Source of the DNA: Rubrobacter indicoceani
GTDB taxonomy: Bacteria > Actinomycetota > Rubrobacteria > Rubrobacterales > Rubrobacteraceae
Length of the DNA: 64,000 bases
NCBI RefSeq assembly: GCF_003568865.1
Contig: NZ_CP031115.1
Coordinates: forward strand, 62,001-126,000
Reading direction: 5' to 3'
Made by a program: the position numbers and the translations under genes. The notes under the pieces were generated by a model, which searched no databases, had not been told where the DNA came from, and was given only the letters and a program-made list of their open reading frames with translations. Below, one piece after another: positions 1 to 9,230 of this stretch; positions within the stretch are counted from its first letter, which is position 1, and every line of letters starts with the position of its first letter.

Positions 1-1385
1 GGCAGCTCCCGATGGAGTTCGCCGTCGTCGGCATCTCGCGCACCGAGATGTCCCACGACGAGTTCCGCGAGCGTCTGCGCGAAGGACTCAAAGAGCAGCG
101 CGAAAGCACCTTCTCCGAGGAGGTCTGGCGGACGTTCTCGCAGGGGGTGTTCTACATGGCCGGTGACTCGACCGCGCCGGAGACCTACACGGAGCTGCAG
201 GACCTTCTGCAGAAGCTCGATAACGAGCGCGGCACGGGCGGAAACCGGGTGTTCTATCTCTCCTCGTCGCCGTCGCTGTTCCCGGCGATAGTGGATCAAC
301 TCGGGGAGAGCGGGATGAGCGAGGAGACGGAAGACGCCTACTCGCGCATCGTTATCGAAAAGCCCTTCGGGCGCGACCTCGCAAGCGCGCAGGAGTTGAA
401 CAACGAGATACAGCTGCGGTTTCGGGAGGAGCAGATCTACCGCATAGACCACTATCTCGGCAAGGAGACCGTCCAGAACATCCTGGCTCTGCGGTTCTCC
501 AACGGCATCTTCGAGCCGCTGTGGAACCAGAACTACGTAGACCACGTCCAGATCACGGTCGCCGAGGACATCGGGGTCGGGACGCGCGGCGCGTTCTACG
601 AGGAGGCGGGCGCTCTACGCGATATCGTCCAGAACCACCTCATGCAGGTGCTCTGCCTGACCGCGATGGAGCCGCCCGTGAACTTCGACGCCGACTCCGT
701 GCGCGAGGAGAAAGTAAAAGTCCTTAAAGCCGTCCGCCCGATAAAAGAATCCGAGGTGGACTCTGTGGCGGTGCGCGGTCAGTACACGAAGGGCTGGGTC
801 TGGGGTGAGGAGGTCGAGGGCTACCGCGAAGAGGAGGAGGTCGCAGAGGATTCCCTGACGGATACCTTTGTGGCGATGAAGCTCTTTGTAGACAACTGGC
901 GCTGGGCGGGGGTTCCGTTCTACGTCCGGGCGGGCAAGCGGCTCCCGAAGAAGGCTACGGAGATAGCCATTCGCTTCAAGCCGACGCCGCACACGCCGTT
1001 CGCCCACGCCGGGGACGACGGCACCGAGCCGAACGTCCTTGTGCTTCGGATACAGCCGGAAGAGGGGGTCTCGCTCAAGCTCGGGGCAAAGGTTCCGGGT
1101 ACGAAGATGGAGATCGGCTCGGTCAACATGGACCTGCTCTACGGTTCGGCGTTTATCGAGGAGGCTCCGGAGGCCTACGGTCGGCTTCTGCTCGATCTCA
1201 TGCTCGGCGACCCGACGCTCTTTATCCGGGCCGACGAGGCGGAGGGCTCGTGGAAGATCCTCGCCCCGGTGATGAGCGCGTGGGCGCGGAAGCGGAAGAT
1301 CCCGTTCTACCCGGCTGGGGAGTGGGGGCCCGAGGAGGCGACGGTCCTTCTCGAAGACGACGGGCGTGAGTGGAGAAGGCCGTGA
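1..1385 (+). CDS. zwf: glucose-6-phosphate dehydrogenase, 5' end outside window
   Basis: Oxidises glucose 6-phosphate to 6-phosphogluconolactone with NAD(P)+, the first step of the oxidative pentose phosphate pathway. The reading frame is open from the left edge. An ATG at 12 is internal, because the N-terminal nucleotide-binding GxxGDL region that normally precedes this point is absent. Counting from that ATG, the substrate-site motif IEKPFG lies at residues 115-120 and the active-site motif RIDHYLGKE at 144-152; the rest is the C-terminal G6PD domain. It overlaps or abuts opcA and heads a zwf-opcA-pgl string, the usual actinobacterial arrangement. Truncation is due only to the window boundary. 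Confidence 0.95.
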   Translation, partial: QLPMEFAVVGISRTEMSHDEFRERLREGLKEQRESTFSEEVWRTFSQGVFYMAGDSTAPETYTELQDLLQKLDNERGTGGNRVFYLSSSPSLFPAIVDQLGESGMSEETEDAYSRIVIEKPFGRDLASAQELNNEIQLRFREEQIYRIDHYLGKETVQNILALRFSNGIFEPLWNQNYVDHVQITVAEDIGVGTRGAFYEEAGALRDIVQNHLMQVLCLTAMEPPVNFDADSVREEKVKVLKAVRPIKESEVDSVAVRGQYTKGWVWGEEVEGYREEEEVAEDSLTDTFVAMKLFVDNWRWAGVPFYVRAGKRLPKKATEIAIRFKPTPHTPFAHAGDDGTEPNVLVLRIQPEEGVSLKLGAKVPGTKMEIGSVNMDLLYGSAFIEEAPEAYGRLLLDLMLGDPTLFIRADEAEGSWKILAPVMSAWARKRKIPFYPAGEWGPEEATVLLEDDGREWRRP

Positions 1386-1432
1386 CCGAGATAGGTGAAG
1401 AACGCCGCACCCCCGAGAACGGCGGCGGAAAG

Positions 1433-2488
1433 ATGACGGTCGATCAGGTCGAGCGCGAGCTGGCCCGGCTGCGCATGAACGACGACGGCACGGTGGGCCT
1501 GCGCTCCAGCGTCCTGAACCTTATTGTTGTAACAAGCGAGCAGGACGCGCCCCAGATCACCCGCTCCATAAGCGAGCTCGCCGACCGCTATCCCTCGCGG
1601 GCGATAGTCCTGATCTCCGACCCCGACGGCGAGAAGAACCTCGACGTGCGGCTCGCGGCCTTCTGCAGCCTCAGGGGCGGGGCAAACCAGCACATCTGCT
1701 CCGAGCAGATAACGGTCCATGCCGAAGGCCCGCCCGCCCGGCACCTCGACTCGATAGCCGGGCCGCTCCTGATGCCCGACCTCCCGACGTTCCTCTTCTA
1801 CCCCGGTGAGTTCTCCGCCGAGTCGCCGGAGTTCTCGCGCGTTGCCTCGCTCTCGGAACACATAATCGTGGACTCCAACTCCTCAAGCGATTTCGAGGAG
1901 ACGTTTCGCGAGGTGGCGAAGCTGACGGGTGAGGCGAGCTGTCCGCCCGTCGGGGACCTTCAGTGGGCGACGCTGACGCCCTGGCGGTCTCTGGCGGGCG
2001 ACCTGTTCGGGTCTGCGGACCGCGCCGCCGACCTTGAAGGCATCCGGCGGGTGGAGATCGCTCACGCCCCCGACGGAGCGAGCCGGGCGATGCTGTTCGC
2101 CGGGTGGACAAGCTACGTCTTCGGCTGGAAGCCCGTCTCCACGGAGAAGCTCGCGGGCTGCAAACGCTTTGTCTTCGAGAAGCCCGACGGCAGCGCGGTC
2201 GAGTTTACGGTCTCCCCGCTCGGGCCGGAAGGTTCCGGTGACGCCGACGCTCCGCTGTCCAGGATCACGCTTGAATCCCACGATTCTGTGTTTGAGGTCT
2301 CCCGCCCGAAAAATCGCGAGGAGGTCTGCGTGAGGGTGATCCGGAACGGCGAGCTCGTCGGAGAAAGCACCGCCCGGCTCGGGTCTTTCGACACGAGCGC
2401 GATGCTCGGACAGGAACTCAAGAGGCGGGGGCGCGACCGAACTTATGAAAATTCTCTGAAACGAGCCGTGGAGGTGCTGAACCTTTGA
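1433..2488 (+). CDS. opcA: glucose-6-phosphate dehydrogenase assembly protein OpcA
   Basis: OpcA is the accessory/assembly factor of G6PD in actinobacteria and cyanobacteria, and its position directly after zwf supports the call. The protein has the family's opening (VERELARL) and the sugar-processing OpcA body. Start choice is uncertain. The frame is open from ATG 1370, inside zwf, but ATG 1433 gives MTVDQVERELARL, which matches where family members usually begin and follows a purine-rich GGCGGAAAG. About 351 residues from 1433. Its TGA at 2486-2488 overlaps the TTG start of pgl, suggesting translational coupling. Confidence 0.88.
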   Translation: MTVDQVERELARLRMNDDGTVGLRSSVLNLIVVTSEQDAPQITRSISELADRYPSRAIVLISDPDGEKNLDVRLAAFCSLRGGANQHICSEQITVHAEGPPARHLDSIAGPLLMPDLPTFLFYPGEFSAESPEFSRVASLSEHIIVDSNSSSDFEETFREVAKLTGEASCPPVGDLQWATLTPWRSLAGDLFGSADRAADLEGIRRVEIAHAPDGASRAMLFAGWTSYVFGWKPVSTEKLAGCKRFVFEKPDGSAVEFTVSPLGPEGSGDADAPLSRITLESHDSVFEVSRPKNREEVCVRVIRNGELVGESTARLGSFDTSAMLGQELKRRGRDRTYENSLKRAVEVLNL

Positions 2489-3234
2489 GCGTAAAAACCC
2501 TTGAGGGCGACTTCAACAACGGCGCGACCGTTCGCGTCTACAGAACGCCCGACGAGCTTGCCGGAGCCGCAGCGGAGGACTTTGCCCGGCTCGCCGCCGA
2601 AGCGGTCTCCGAGCGCGGTCGGTTCGTCGTCGCGCTTGCCGGGGGCTCCACCCCGAAGGCGACCTACAGGCTACTGGCCCGTGAGCATGCGGGTTCCGTG
2701 GCGTGGGACAAGACTTACGTTTTCTTTGGAGACGAGCGCACCGTCGGGCCGGACAGCGACGATTCGAACTTCGGGATGGCGAACGACGCGCTGCTCCGGC
2801 ACGTCTCTCCGGCGGGGATATACCGGATGAAGGGCGAACTGAACCCCGGCCTCGCCGCGGCGATGTACCAGGAAACGCTGGAGGATTTCTTTGGAGATGG
2901 GGAGGTTGTCTTCGACCTGATACAGCTCGGAATCGGCGATGACGGCCACACGGCGAGCCTCTTTCCGAACACGGAGGCGCTGGACGTTGCCGACCGCCTC
3001 GTCTACGCAAACCCCGTCCCGCAGAAAGAGACCGTGCGCCTGACCCTGACCGCTCCGGTGATAGACGCCGCCCGGTCGGTGGAGTTTCTTGTGGCGGGCG
3101 AGGGGAAGGCCGACGCGCTGAAAGCCGTCCTCACGGAAGACGTGGATTTTCACGAGTACCCGTCGAAGAGGATCTCACCCTCAGGCGGTCCCGTCTGGCT
3201 TCTCGACGAAGCCGCCGCGAAACACCTCCTGTAA
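2485..3234 (+). CDS. pgl: 6-phosphogluconolactonase
   Basis: Hydrolyses 6-phosphogluconolactone to 6-phosphogluconate, the second step after Zwf. 249 residues, a normal length. Family motifs are LAGGSTPK at 51-58, FGDER at 81-85 and GDDGHTASLF at 151-160. The TTG start overlaps the opcA stop (TTGA) and is preceded by GGAGGTG about 8 bases upstream. It is the last gene of the operon; a hairpin follows at 3255. Confidence 0.94.
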   Translation: MSVKTLEGDFNNGATVRVYRTPDELAGAAAEDFARLAAEAVSERGRFVVALAGGSTPKATYRLLAREHAGSVAWDKTYVFFGDERTVGPDSDDSNFGMANDALLRHVSPAGIYRMKGELNPGLAAAMYQETLEDFFGDGEVVFDLIQLGIGDDGHTASLFPNTEALDVADRLVYANPVPQKETVRLTLTAPVIDAARSVEFLVAGEGKADALKAVLTEDVDFHEYPSKRISPSGGPVWLLDEAAAKHLL

Positions 3235-3254
3235 GAATCCTCTGAGAAAAGTCC

Positions 3255-3290
3255 CTCCGGCGGAAGAAGTACCGCCGGAGTAAAAAGAGC
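3255..3290 (+). terminator. hairpin after pgl
   Basis: Perfect 9-bp inverted repeat: CTCCGGCGG at 3255-3263 and CCGCCGGAG at 3272-3280, 8-base loop, followed by TAAAAAG rather than a T run. On the minus strand it would be preceded by a T tract. It lies 21 bases after the pgl stop, in the gap between convergent pgl and the epimerase gene. Probable terminator; no other feature seen in 3235-3451. Confidence 0.5.
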
Positions 3291-3451
3291 GGGCCGGCCT
3301 TGTAATAGACGTGAAAGCAGCTGAAGGCGTTGAGAGCGCAACAACCAGACACCGACCCGCTAATGATTGTTCTACGGAAGGTGTTTTGACCCGGATCACA
3401 TGATCCCGGAAAAACCTGCGGCTTCCGCCGGACAACTCAACCTACGCCGCC

Positions 3452-4519
3452 CTAGAAGACCTTTTTCAGGAAACCGACCGCGCCCTGCTTCCACGGAACC
3501 CGGTGTGAGACGCCCGAGGCGTTCTCGAAGCGCGAGAGGTTCTCCAGGTACCAGCGGAAGTTACGCAGCAACGCTTCCTTATTCGAGAACTTCGGGGCGT
3601 AGCCGAGCTTTCTCTGCGCCTTCTCGATAGAGACAAACGAATCTTTCGAGGCGGTCTCGTAGACCCACTTGTAGAGCGGCGAGACACCGAGTCTGTCGAG
3701 AACGCGCAGACCGAGTATGGCCGGAAGCGCGGGAAAACCGACTATCTTCTTGCCGTGCCCGGCGTGATCCAGAACAACCTGGTAGTCGCTTTTCATGGTC
3801 GAGAACTCCGCCGCCCCGATGTTGAAGGTGTCGTTGACGTCCTCTTCCGGCAGCACAAGACAGGAGGTTATGGCGTCGCACAGATCCTCCACGTCGAGAA
3901 GCTGGTAGCGGTTCTCGCCCGAGCCGATCATGGGGAAGTTGTGCCCGGTATGCGCCCAGTCGTAGAGAAGCGCGAAGACCCCTAGGCGCTCCGGTCCGAC
4001 AAAGGATTTCGGGCGTATAACGGGGACGGCGAGGCCCTTTGCACGGTATTCGAGGCAGATCATCTCGGCCTGTATCTTGGCCTGCCCGTAAGGCCCAACG
4101 CCTTCGAGCTTGTCGTCCTCGTAGAGCGGGTGGTGATCCGGGATGCCGTACACGGCGGTAGAGGAGACGTGGACGACTCGCTCTACGCCGTTCTGCTTTG
4201 CGGCCTCCAGGACGTTGCGCGTCCCTTCGACGTCGGTGGTGTAGATGTCCGAGGCGGAGTAGAGCGGCAGGGCGGCGGCGGTGTGTACAACGAAGTCAAC
4301 GCCCTCCATCGCCTCGCGCAGCAGGCGGCGGTTTCGGATGTCGCCCCGGACTATCCGCACGTCCTCGCGGGAGGCTTCGGGGTAGTCGAAGTCCGTGACA
4401 TCGTAGGAGACGACTTTGTAGCCGCGAGAGAGTAGGTGTCGTATCTGGTTGATGCCGAGGAAGCCGGCTCCGCCCGTCACAAGCACCTTTTTGCCGTTTG
4501 TCTGGTCTGTCTCGGTCAT
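3452..4519 (-). CDS. NAD-dependent epimerase/dehydratase (extended SDR)
   Basis: A 355-residue extended short-chain dehydrogenase/reductase of the nucleotide-sugar epimerase or 3-beta-HSD-like type. The Rossmann motif GGAGFLG is at 16-22, the catalytic SST/VYG region at 119-125, and YxxxK as Y144/K148. The substrate cannot be named from sequence. It stands alone, convergent with pgl and divergent from the PLDc_N gene. Start ATG 4519. Confidence 0.85.
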   Translation of the reverse strand: MTETDQTNGKKVLVTGGAGFLGINQIRHLLSRGYKVVSYDVTDFDYPEASREDVRIVRGDIRNRRLLREAMEGVDFVVHTAAALPLYSASDIYTTDVEGTRNVLEAAKQNGVERVVHVSSTAVYGIPDHHPLYEDDKLEGVGPYGQAKIQAEMICLEYRAKGLAVPVIRPKSFVGPERLGVFALLYDWAHTGHNFPMIGSGENRYQLLDVEDLCDAITSCLVLPEEDVNDTFNIGAAEFSTMKSDYQVVLDHAGHGKKIVGFPALPAILGLRVLDRLGVSPLYKWVYETASKDSFVSIEKAQRKLGYAPKFSNKEALLRNFRWYLENLSRFENASGVSHRVPWKQGAVGFLKKVF

Positions 4520-4685
4520 CGCTAGCCCTTCCGGTGAATCGCAATCGTATATTGCAAGCTCTTACAAGCGGCGAATTTTAGCATGTAGTATGACCGCCCC
4601 GAGGGGCTTTGGGCTTCGGGGCTCGTTTCAGGGGCGGCTTTTCAGTTAGGATTGTGGCAACGGACCAAGGAAAGGAGTCGAAGCG
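4520..4685. promoter_or_regulatory. divergent intergenic region with small inverted repeats
   Basis: Promoter region between the epimerase (minus) and the PLDc_N gene (plus). It contains GCAAT-CGTAT-ATTGC at 4541-4555, a 5-bp inverted repeat close to the epimerase start, and a CCGCCCC/GGGGCGG pair around 4590-4635 followed by CTTTT. AGGAG lies about 10 bases before the ATG at 4686. No regulator can be assigned. Confidence 0.35.
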
Positions 4686-4904
4686 ATGCCCAACGCAGGT
4701 TGGAACAACCTCGGACCCTCGGAGAAGATGCTCGTGATCGCCCTCGGGCTGGTGCAGCTCGGGTTGCTCTTCGCCGCGCTCGCGGATCTCTACAAGCGGC
4801 CCGCAGACAAGGTGCGGGGCTGGAAGCTGCCCTGGGCGGCGGCCTCGTTTATAAACTTCGTGGGCCCGATTTCGTACTTCGCTTTTGGTCGCAAGCGGAA
4901 GTAA
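4686..4904 (+). CDS. small PLDc_N-type membrane protein
   Basis: 72 residues with two predicted membrane segments (about 15-35 and 48-66) and a basic end (GRKRK). The pattern, including W-K-L-P-W between the helices, resembles the phospholipase D nuclease N-terminal (PLDc_N) small membrane proteins common in actinobacteria. Function unknown. Preceded by AAGGAAAGGAG. It lies 9 bases before corA and may be cotranscribed with it. Confidence 0.7.
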   Translation: MPNAGWNNLGPSEKMLVIALGLVQLGLLFAALADLYKRPADKVRGWKLPWAAASFINFVGPISYFAFGRKRK

Positions 4905-4913
4905 GCGGCGCGC

Positions 4914-5903
4914 TTGTTTATCGGGCGGGATGTCTATGTCCTGGGACGTAGGGCCGAGGTCCCCGAAGCCTTCGGCGAGACGCAGGAGTTCTGCCGCAAG
5001 CGAGGTGGTTTCGCCTGGGTGGGTCTCGGGGAGCCGACGGAAGAGGAACTGCAGAACGTAGCCGGGGAGTTCGACCTTCATCCGCTGGCCGTCGAGGACG
5101 CGGTGGAGGCAGACCAGCGACCGAAGCTCGAACGCTACGGCGACACCCTTTTCGTGGTGCTTCGCCCCGCCCGCTACCTTGAGCGCGTGGAGTTCGGGGA
5201 GATACACGTTTTCGCCGGTCCGGACTTTGTCGTTACGGTACGCCACGGCGGCACCGAGCCGTTCTCCGAGGTGAAGAGGCGTCTCGAAGCCGACCCGGAG
5301 CTTCTCGCTCGCGGACCCCTTGCGATGCTGTATGCGATCCTGGACCACGCCGTGGACGGCTACGGGCCCGTGCTCGACGACCTCGACAACGATGTAGACG
5401 AGATCGAAGCCGAAGTCTTCGGGGCCGGGGCTGAAAGCGAGGGAAAGTCCGCTCCGAAGGGCGACGTTACCCGCCGCATCTACGGTCTCTCGCGGGAGGT
5501 GATGCTGATGCATCGCTTTACGAGGCCGATGGTGGAGTTGTTTGACGGGCCGCTCCACAACTCCGAGCGAGAGGCCGACCTCGAGGTCCGCAACTACCTC
5601 AGAGACGTGCACGACCACGCCGTGCGGGTCAACGACCGGACGGAGGGACTCCGGGACCTGCTCTCCAACATCATCAGCATCAACCTCGCCATAGTCGGCG
5701 CAGCCCAGACCGATCAGACAAAGAGGATCAGCGCCTGGGCCGCCATCCTTATAGTCCCGACCATCGTGACGGGCGTCTACGGGATGAACTTCAACTTCAT
5801 TCCCGAACTCAACTGGCGTTTCGGATACCCGCTGGCGCTGCTCCTTATAGTGGTCGTGAGCGCGACGCTCTACGTCGGCTTCAGGCACCGGGGCTGGATT
5901 TGA
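4914..5903 (+). CDS. corA: magnesium/cobalt transporter CorA
   Basis: CorA-type divalent cation channel in the cytoplasmic membrane: large N-terminal cytoplasmic domain, long helix, then two C-terminal membrane helices. The signature YGMN is at 289-292 between the helices, and the basic tail FRHRGWI ends the protein. 329 residues, typical. TTG start at 4914; no better in-frame start nearby. Mg2+ is the usual substrate; Co2+ or Ni2+ cannot be excluded. Confidence 0.92.
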   Translation: MFIGRDVYVLGRRAEVPEAFGETQEFCRKRGGFAWVGLGEPTEEELQNVAGEFDLHPLAVEDAVEADQRPKLERYGDTLFVVLRPARYLERVEFGEIHVFAGPDFVVTVRHGGTEPFSEVKRRLEADPELLARGPLAMLYAILDHAVDGYGPVLDDLDNDVDEIEAEVFGAGAESEGKSAPKGDVTRRIYGLSREVMLMHRFTRPMVELFDGPLHNSEREADLEVRNYLRDVHDHAVRVNDRTEGLRDLLSNIISINLAIVGAAQTDQTKRISAWAAILIVPTIVTGVYGMNFNFIPELNWRFGYPLALLLIVVVSATLYVGFRHRGWI

Positions 5904-5917
5904 GAAGCGGGGACCGG

Positions 5918-6685
5918 ATGGAGCTTCTGCTCCCGGGCCGGTTCACCGACCCGGCCCACGGCTATGGCTTCCAGCGCACGGTCTTCGAGCAGGTCGCAGC
6001 AGGGGAACGTCCGGCTACGCTCTCGATCACACCCTCCACCCGACACGTCGGCGTCACCAAGCGGGACACTCACCGCCCCGGTTTTCGTGAGGCCGTGGAG
6101 TTCTCCGAAAAACTGGGTTTTTCGGTTTTCGTGCGCGGGGCCGGGGGTGGCGCTACCGCCGCCGCCGCCGGGACTTTCGGATTCTCCATCGTCCGTCCCT
6201 CAAGGAGAGGCGACGCCGCTTTGGGCGTCGCGGCCCGCTACAGGGAGGCCTCCGACCTCGCCCTCGCGGCTTTTTCCCGCCTCGGCGTCCACGATGCGGA
6301 GGTCGGAGAGGTCGCAGGCGAGTTCTGTCCCGGAGACAACAGCCTCCGTATCGGCGGCTACAGAACCGGCATGAAGGTCTGCGGCATCGCCCAGCGTCTG
6401 ACCAGCCGCGCCACGAGCGTCGGCGGGATCGTCCTTGTGGCCGGTCACCGGGAAATAACACCCGTACTGGAAGCCGTCTACGGCGCGATGAACCTGCCTT
6501 TTCGCCCCGAGAGCGTCGGCAGCCTCGCCCGGGCCGGATACGCCGGGAACGTCTCCGAAGTGGTCGCGGCTTTCGCTCGCGAAGGGGACAAACGCTACGG
6601 GATAGAACCCGTCGAAGCGGATGGGGAGACGCTTGCAGAAGCTCGAAGGACCGGCCCCGGGTTCCGGGTTTCTTTTTCTCTGTAG
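5918..6685 (+). CDS. lipoate-protein ligase A / octanoyltransferase (LipM-like) family protein
   Basis: BPL/LPL catalytic-domain protein, about 255 residues from ATG 5918 (a TTG at 5900 overlapping the corA stop is also possible). Visible are RPATLSITPS near 31-40, CPGDNS at 137-142 and GMKVCGIAQR at 151-160 with the conserved lysine K153. The C137 position corresponds to the acyl-accepting cysteine of LipM-type octanoyltransferases. Likely attaches octanoate or lipoate to carrier proteins; ligase versus transferase is not settled. Confidence 0.78.
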   Translation: MELLLPGRFTDPAHGYGFQRTVFEQVAAGERPATLSITPSTRHVGVTKRDTHRPGFREAVEFSEKLGFSVFVRGAGGGATAAAAGTFGFSIVRPSRRGDAALGVAARYREASDLALAAFSRLGVHDAEVGEVAGEFCPGDNSLRIGGYRTGMKVCGIAQRLTSRATSVGGIVLVAGHREITPVLEAVYGAMNLPFRPESVGSLARAGYAGNVSEVVAAFAREGDKRYGIEPVEADGETLAEARRTGPGFRVSFSL

Positions 6686-6703
6686 AACGGCGATAATCGG
6701 CCG

Positions 6704-8197
6704 ATGAATACCTTGCTCCGCGTCAGGGCCGTCGCCGCCAAAGAGCTCTGGGCGCTTGTCAAACAACCGCAACTCCTGCTGCTCCTGCTCGCCGGTCCGG
6801 TCGGCATCATGGTCGTCTTCGCCCTCAGCTTCAACGTGTCGGGCCTTCTCCCGAGAGCCGTCGTCGTCGTTGAAGAAGGCAGCGAAGGAGAGGAGATCTT
6901 CTTCGAGTACGAAAACCGCTTCACCGGACGCACCGAGTTCCTGGGCGTCCTGCGTTCCGTTGAAGAAGCGGACGCAATGTTGCGCAACGATCAAACAGAC
7001 GCCGTGATAATCATACCGTCCTCGCCGTCGGAGGCGGTTTCGGAGGGTCGTCAGGCGACGCTCGAGGTACATTACGACAACATCAACCCTATATTCGGGA
7101 CAGCGGTACCGAACCGGGCGAACGGTCTGGTGCTTGACCTGAACCGGGATATCGTGCGGGAGGGGGTGATCCAGGAGTTGCAGGCTATACGTCCGGCTCA
7201 GGAGCGCATCGCGGAGTTGAACAGCCGGATAGATCAGGTCAACGCCGCCGCCGAGAACCTGACCGACGACGAGGCCCTGCAAACCACCGAGGACCTGGAC
7301 GAGGCGCTCGGGAACCTGGAGTCCGCTCTTGAGGTTATACAGGTAGTTGAGTCCGACAACGAGCGGCTCGAGGAGTCGCTTGAGGAGACGCGGCGGGCAC
7401 GGGAGCTTCTCGGGGAGGTGCGCGATACGCAGGAGCAGGGCTCGGAGGCGCTTCAGGAGCGGGTCGGGACGGCGGACCTTCAGGAGTCGCTGGCCTCTAT
7501 CTCCGCCGAGGCAGCTGCGTTCCCGGACGACATCCCGGCTCAGGTTCTTGTCAGCCCGCTCAGGCTCGACGTTCAGAACCTTGCGCCGTTCGAGCCGGAC
7601 GCCGCAGGGTTCTATGCGCCGTCGGTTCTCGGGCTGCTCGTTCAGCATATCGCGCTCAGCCTCGCCTCGCTCGCCATCGTGCGCGAGAGGCTGTCGGGGG
7701 CTTACGAGTTCTTCGAGGTCTCGCCGCTCGGGGCGGGGGAGTTGCTGGCCGGGAAGTTCATCACGTACCTCGGGATGGTCGTCGCGGTGAACCTCGCGGT
7801 CGCCGGGGTTCTGTCGAGCGCGCTCGACGTGCCGCTTCGGGGCGGGGTGCCGATGCTGGCGGCGGTGATGGCGCTGCTCTCGGCCTCCGCCATCGCGCTC
7901 GGGTTCGCCCTTTCGGCGGTGACGAAGAGCACTCTCCAGGCGATACAGGTCTCCATGCTCGCTTTTATCGCGGGCGGTTTCTTCAGCGGCTTTCTTTTCC
8001 CGCTCGACGAACTCGGTCAGCCGGCGTCGGCCCTGTCGTACCTGCTCCCGGCGACGTACGGGATACGGGCGTTCCAGGATGTCATGATCCGGGGTCTGTG
8101 GCCGAACACGGGCGACCTGATCGGGCTCGTCGTTATACTCGTTCTCTCGCTCGGGGCGGCGAGGTTCATGATGGGGCGCGGGAAGGGCAACGGGTGA
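6704..8197 (+). CDS. ABC-2 family transporter permease
   Basis: 497 residues. One N-terminal membrane helix (about 20-45) is followed by a long external region with coiled-coil character (roughly 170-265), then five or six membrane helices to the end. This is the ABC-2 (DrrB/YhgE-like) exporter layout. GTGA at 8194-8197 overlaps the start of the ATPase gene, so the two are translationally coupled. Substrate unknown; such pairs export drugs, lipids or peptides. Confidence 0.85.
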   Translation: MNTLLRVRAVAAKELWALVKQPQLLLLLLAGPVGIMVVFALSFNVSGLLPRAVVVVEEGSEGEEIFFEYENRFTGRTEFLGVLRSVEEADAMLRNDQTDAVIIIPSSPSEAVSEGRQATLEVHYDNINPIFGTAVPNRANGLVLDLNRDIVREGVIQELQAIRPAQERIAELNSRIDQVNAAAENLTDDEALQTTEDLDEALGNLESALEVIQVVESDNERLEESLEETRRARELLGEVRDTQEQGSEALQERVGTADLQESLASISAEAAAFPDDIPAQVLVSPLRLDVQNLAPFEPDAAGFYAPSVLGLLVQHIALSLASLAIVRERLSGAYEFFEVSPLGAGELLAGKFITYLGMVVAVNLAVAGVLSSALDVPLRGGVPMLAAVMALLSASAIALGFALSAVTKSTLQAIQVSMLAFIAGGFFSGFLFPLDELGQPASALSYLLPATYGIRAFQDVMIRGLWPNTGDLIGLVVILVLSLGAARFMMGRGKGNG

Positions 8198-9162
8198 GCG
8201 AGACAAGCGTAGACGCCCGGAAGACCATGATCCGGAGCGCGGGCCTTGCCCGGTCCTTCGGGTCTCAGGTTGTCTTAAACGGCGTGGATTTCGAGGTTTA
8301 CGAGGGGGAGATATTCGGTCTCATCGGCCCGTCCGGTTCGGGGAAGAGCACCCTGATGCGGATGCTCACGGGCTATCTGAAGCCGTCGGCGGGGGAGGTG
8401 GAGGTCTTCGGGCGCGACCCGCTCGCCTTTGATGCGGCCGACCGGCGGCTGATGAGCTTCATGCCGCAGGGGTTTGTTCTGGACGGCGGGCTCTCCGTAA
8501 AGCAGAACATGAACTTCGTCAGCGGCCTCTACGGAATGAGGTTCGGCAGGAAGCGCAAGCGGATCCGGGAGGCTCTGGAGTTCGTGGAGCTGTGGGAGCA
8601 TCGCCGCAAGGCCGCGTCCAGACTCTCGGGTGGCATGCAGCGGCGGCTGCAGCTTGCGGCGGCGATACTGCACGAGCCGAGGCTTATCTTCGTGGACGAA
8701 CCGACCGCGAACCTAGACCCGATCCTCCGCCGGAAGTTCTGGGAGGAGTTCCGGCTGCTGGCCGGGATGGGGCGAACTATCTTTGTGACGACCCAGTACG
8801 TCGGTGAGGCCGAACTCTGCGACCGCGTCGCCCTGCTCCACAGGGGAAAGCTTATAGCCGTCGGGGAACCGGACGAACTCCGGCGTCAGGTCTTCGGCGG
8901 CGAGACAATAGAGCTGGCCCTCGCCGAAGACCCCGGCATGGTCGGAGAGTACCTCGCGGCCCTTGAAAAGATAGGCCGCGTCGCCGAAGTAAAGGAAGAC
9001 CTCGCGAAAAAGAACACGAGCCGCCTGCGCCTCATAGTGGAGAACTCGGACGTCGCGCTCCCGAAGGTCTTCGAGGCCCTGCGCGACGCGAAGATCCTCT
9101 CCGCCGACCTTATACATCCCTCCTTCGACGAGGTCTTTTTTCGGCTGATCCAGCGCGCCTGA
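8194..9162 (+). CDS. ABC transporter ATP-binding protein
   Basis: ATPase partner of the upstream permease. Using GTG 8194 (322 residues), the Walker A motif GPSGSGKST is at 45-53, the signature LSGGMQ at 144-149 and Walker B LIFVDEP at 164-170. Only one nucleotide-binding domain. The frame extends upstream to 8098 but that part overlaps the permease and lacks family similarity, so the GTG overlapping the permease stop is preferred. Confidence 0.93.
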   Translation: MSETSVDARKTMIRSAGLARSFGSQVVLNGVDFEVYEGEIFGLIGPSGSGKSTLMRMLTGYLKPSAGEVEVFGRDPLAFDAADRRLMSFMPQGFVLDGGLSVKQNMNFVSGLYGMRFGRKRKRIREALEFVELWEHRRKAASRLSGGMQRRLQLAAAILHEPRLIFVDEPTANLDPILRRKFWEEFRLLAGMGRTIFVTTQYVGEAELCDRVALLHRGKLIAVGEPDELRRQVFGGETIELALAEDPGMVGEYLAALEKIGRVAEVKEDLAKKNTSRLRLIVENSDVALPKVFEALRDAKILSADLIHPSFDEVFFRLIQRA

Positions 9163-9186
9163 GCCGCCCGAAGCCGAAGAGGCGAA

Positions 9187-9210
9187 GCGGGGCGGAAAAC
9201 CCTACCCCGC
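9187..9210. terminator. possible bidirectional terminator
   Basis: GCGGGG at 9187-9192 pairs with CCCCGC at 9205-9210 across a 12-base loop containing AAAA. It lies between the convergent ABC ATPase and lipoprotein genes. The stem is short and no strong T run follows. Confidence 0.35.
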
Positions 9211-9230
9211 CCGTATAGTCAGGCCCGGTT

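Noticed and set aside
4578-5888. 436-residue open frame antisense to corA
   Set aside because: Composition is a mirror of the corA codons and shows no domain; corA has GMN and membrane helices.
6200-8206. 668-residue open frame antisense to the lipoate-ligase and ABC permease genes
   Set aside because: Spans two clear plus-strand genes and is Arg/Glu/Pro-rich without motifs; typical of high-GC third-position bias.
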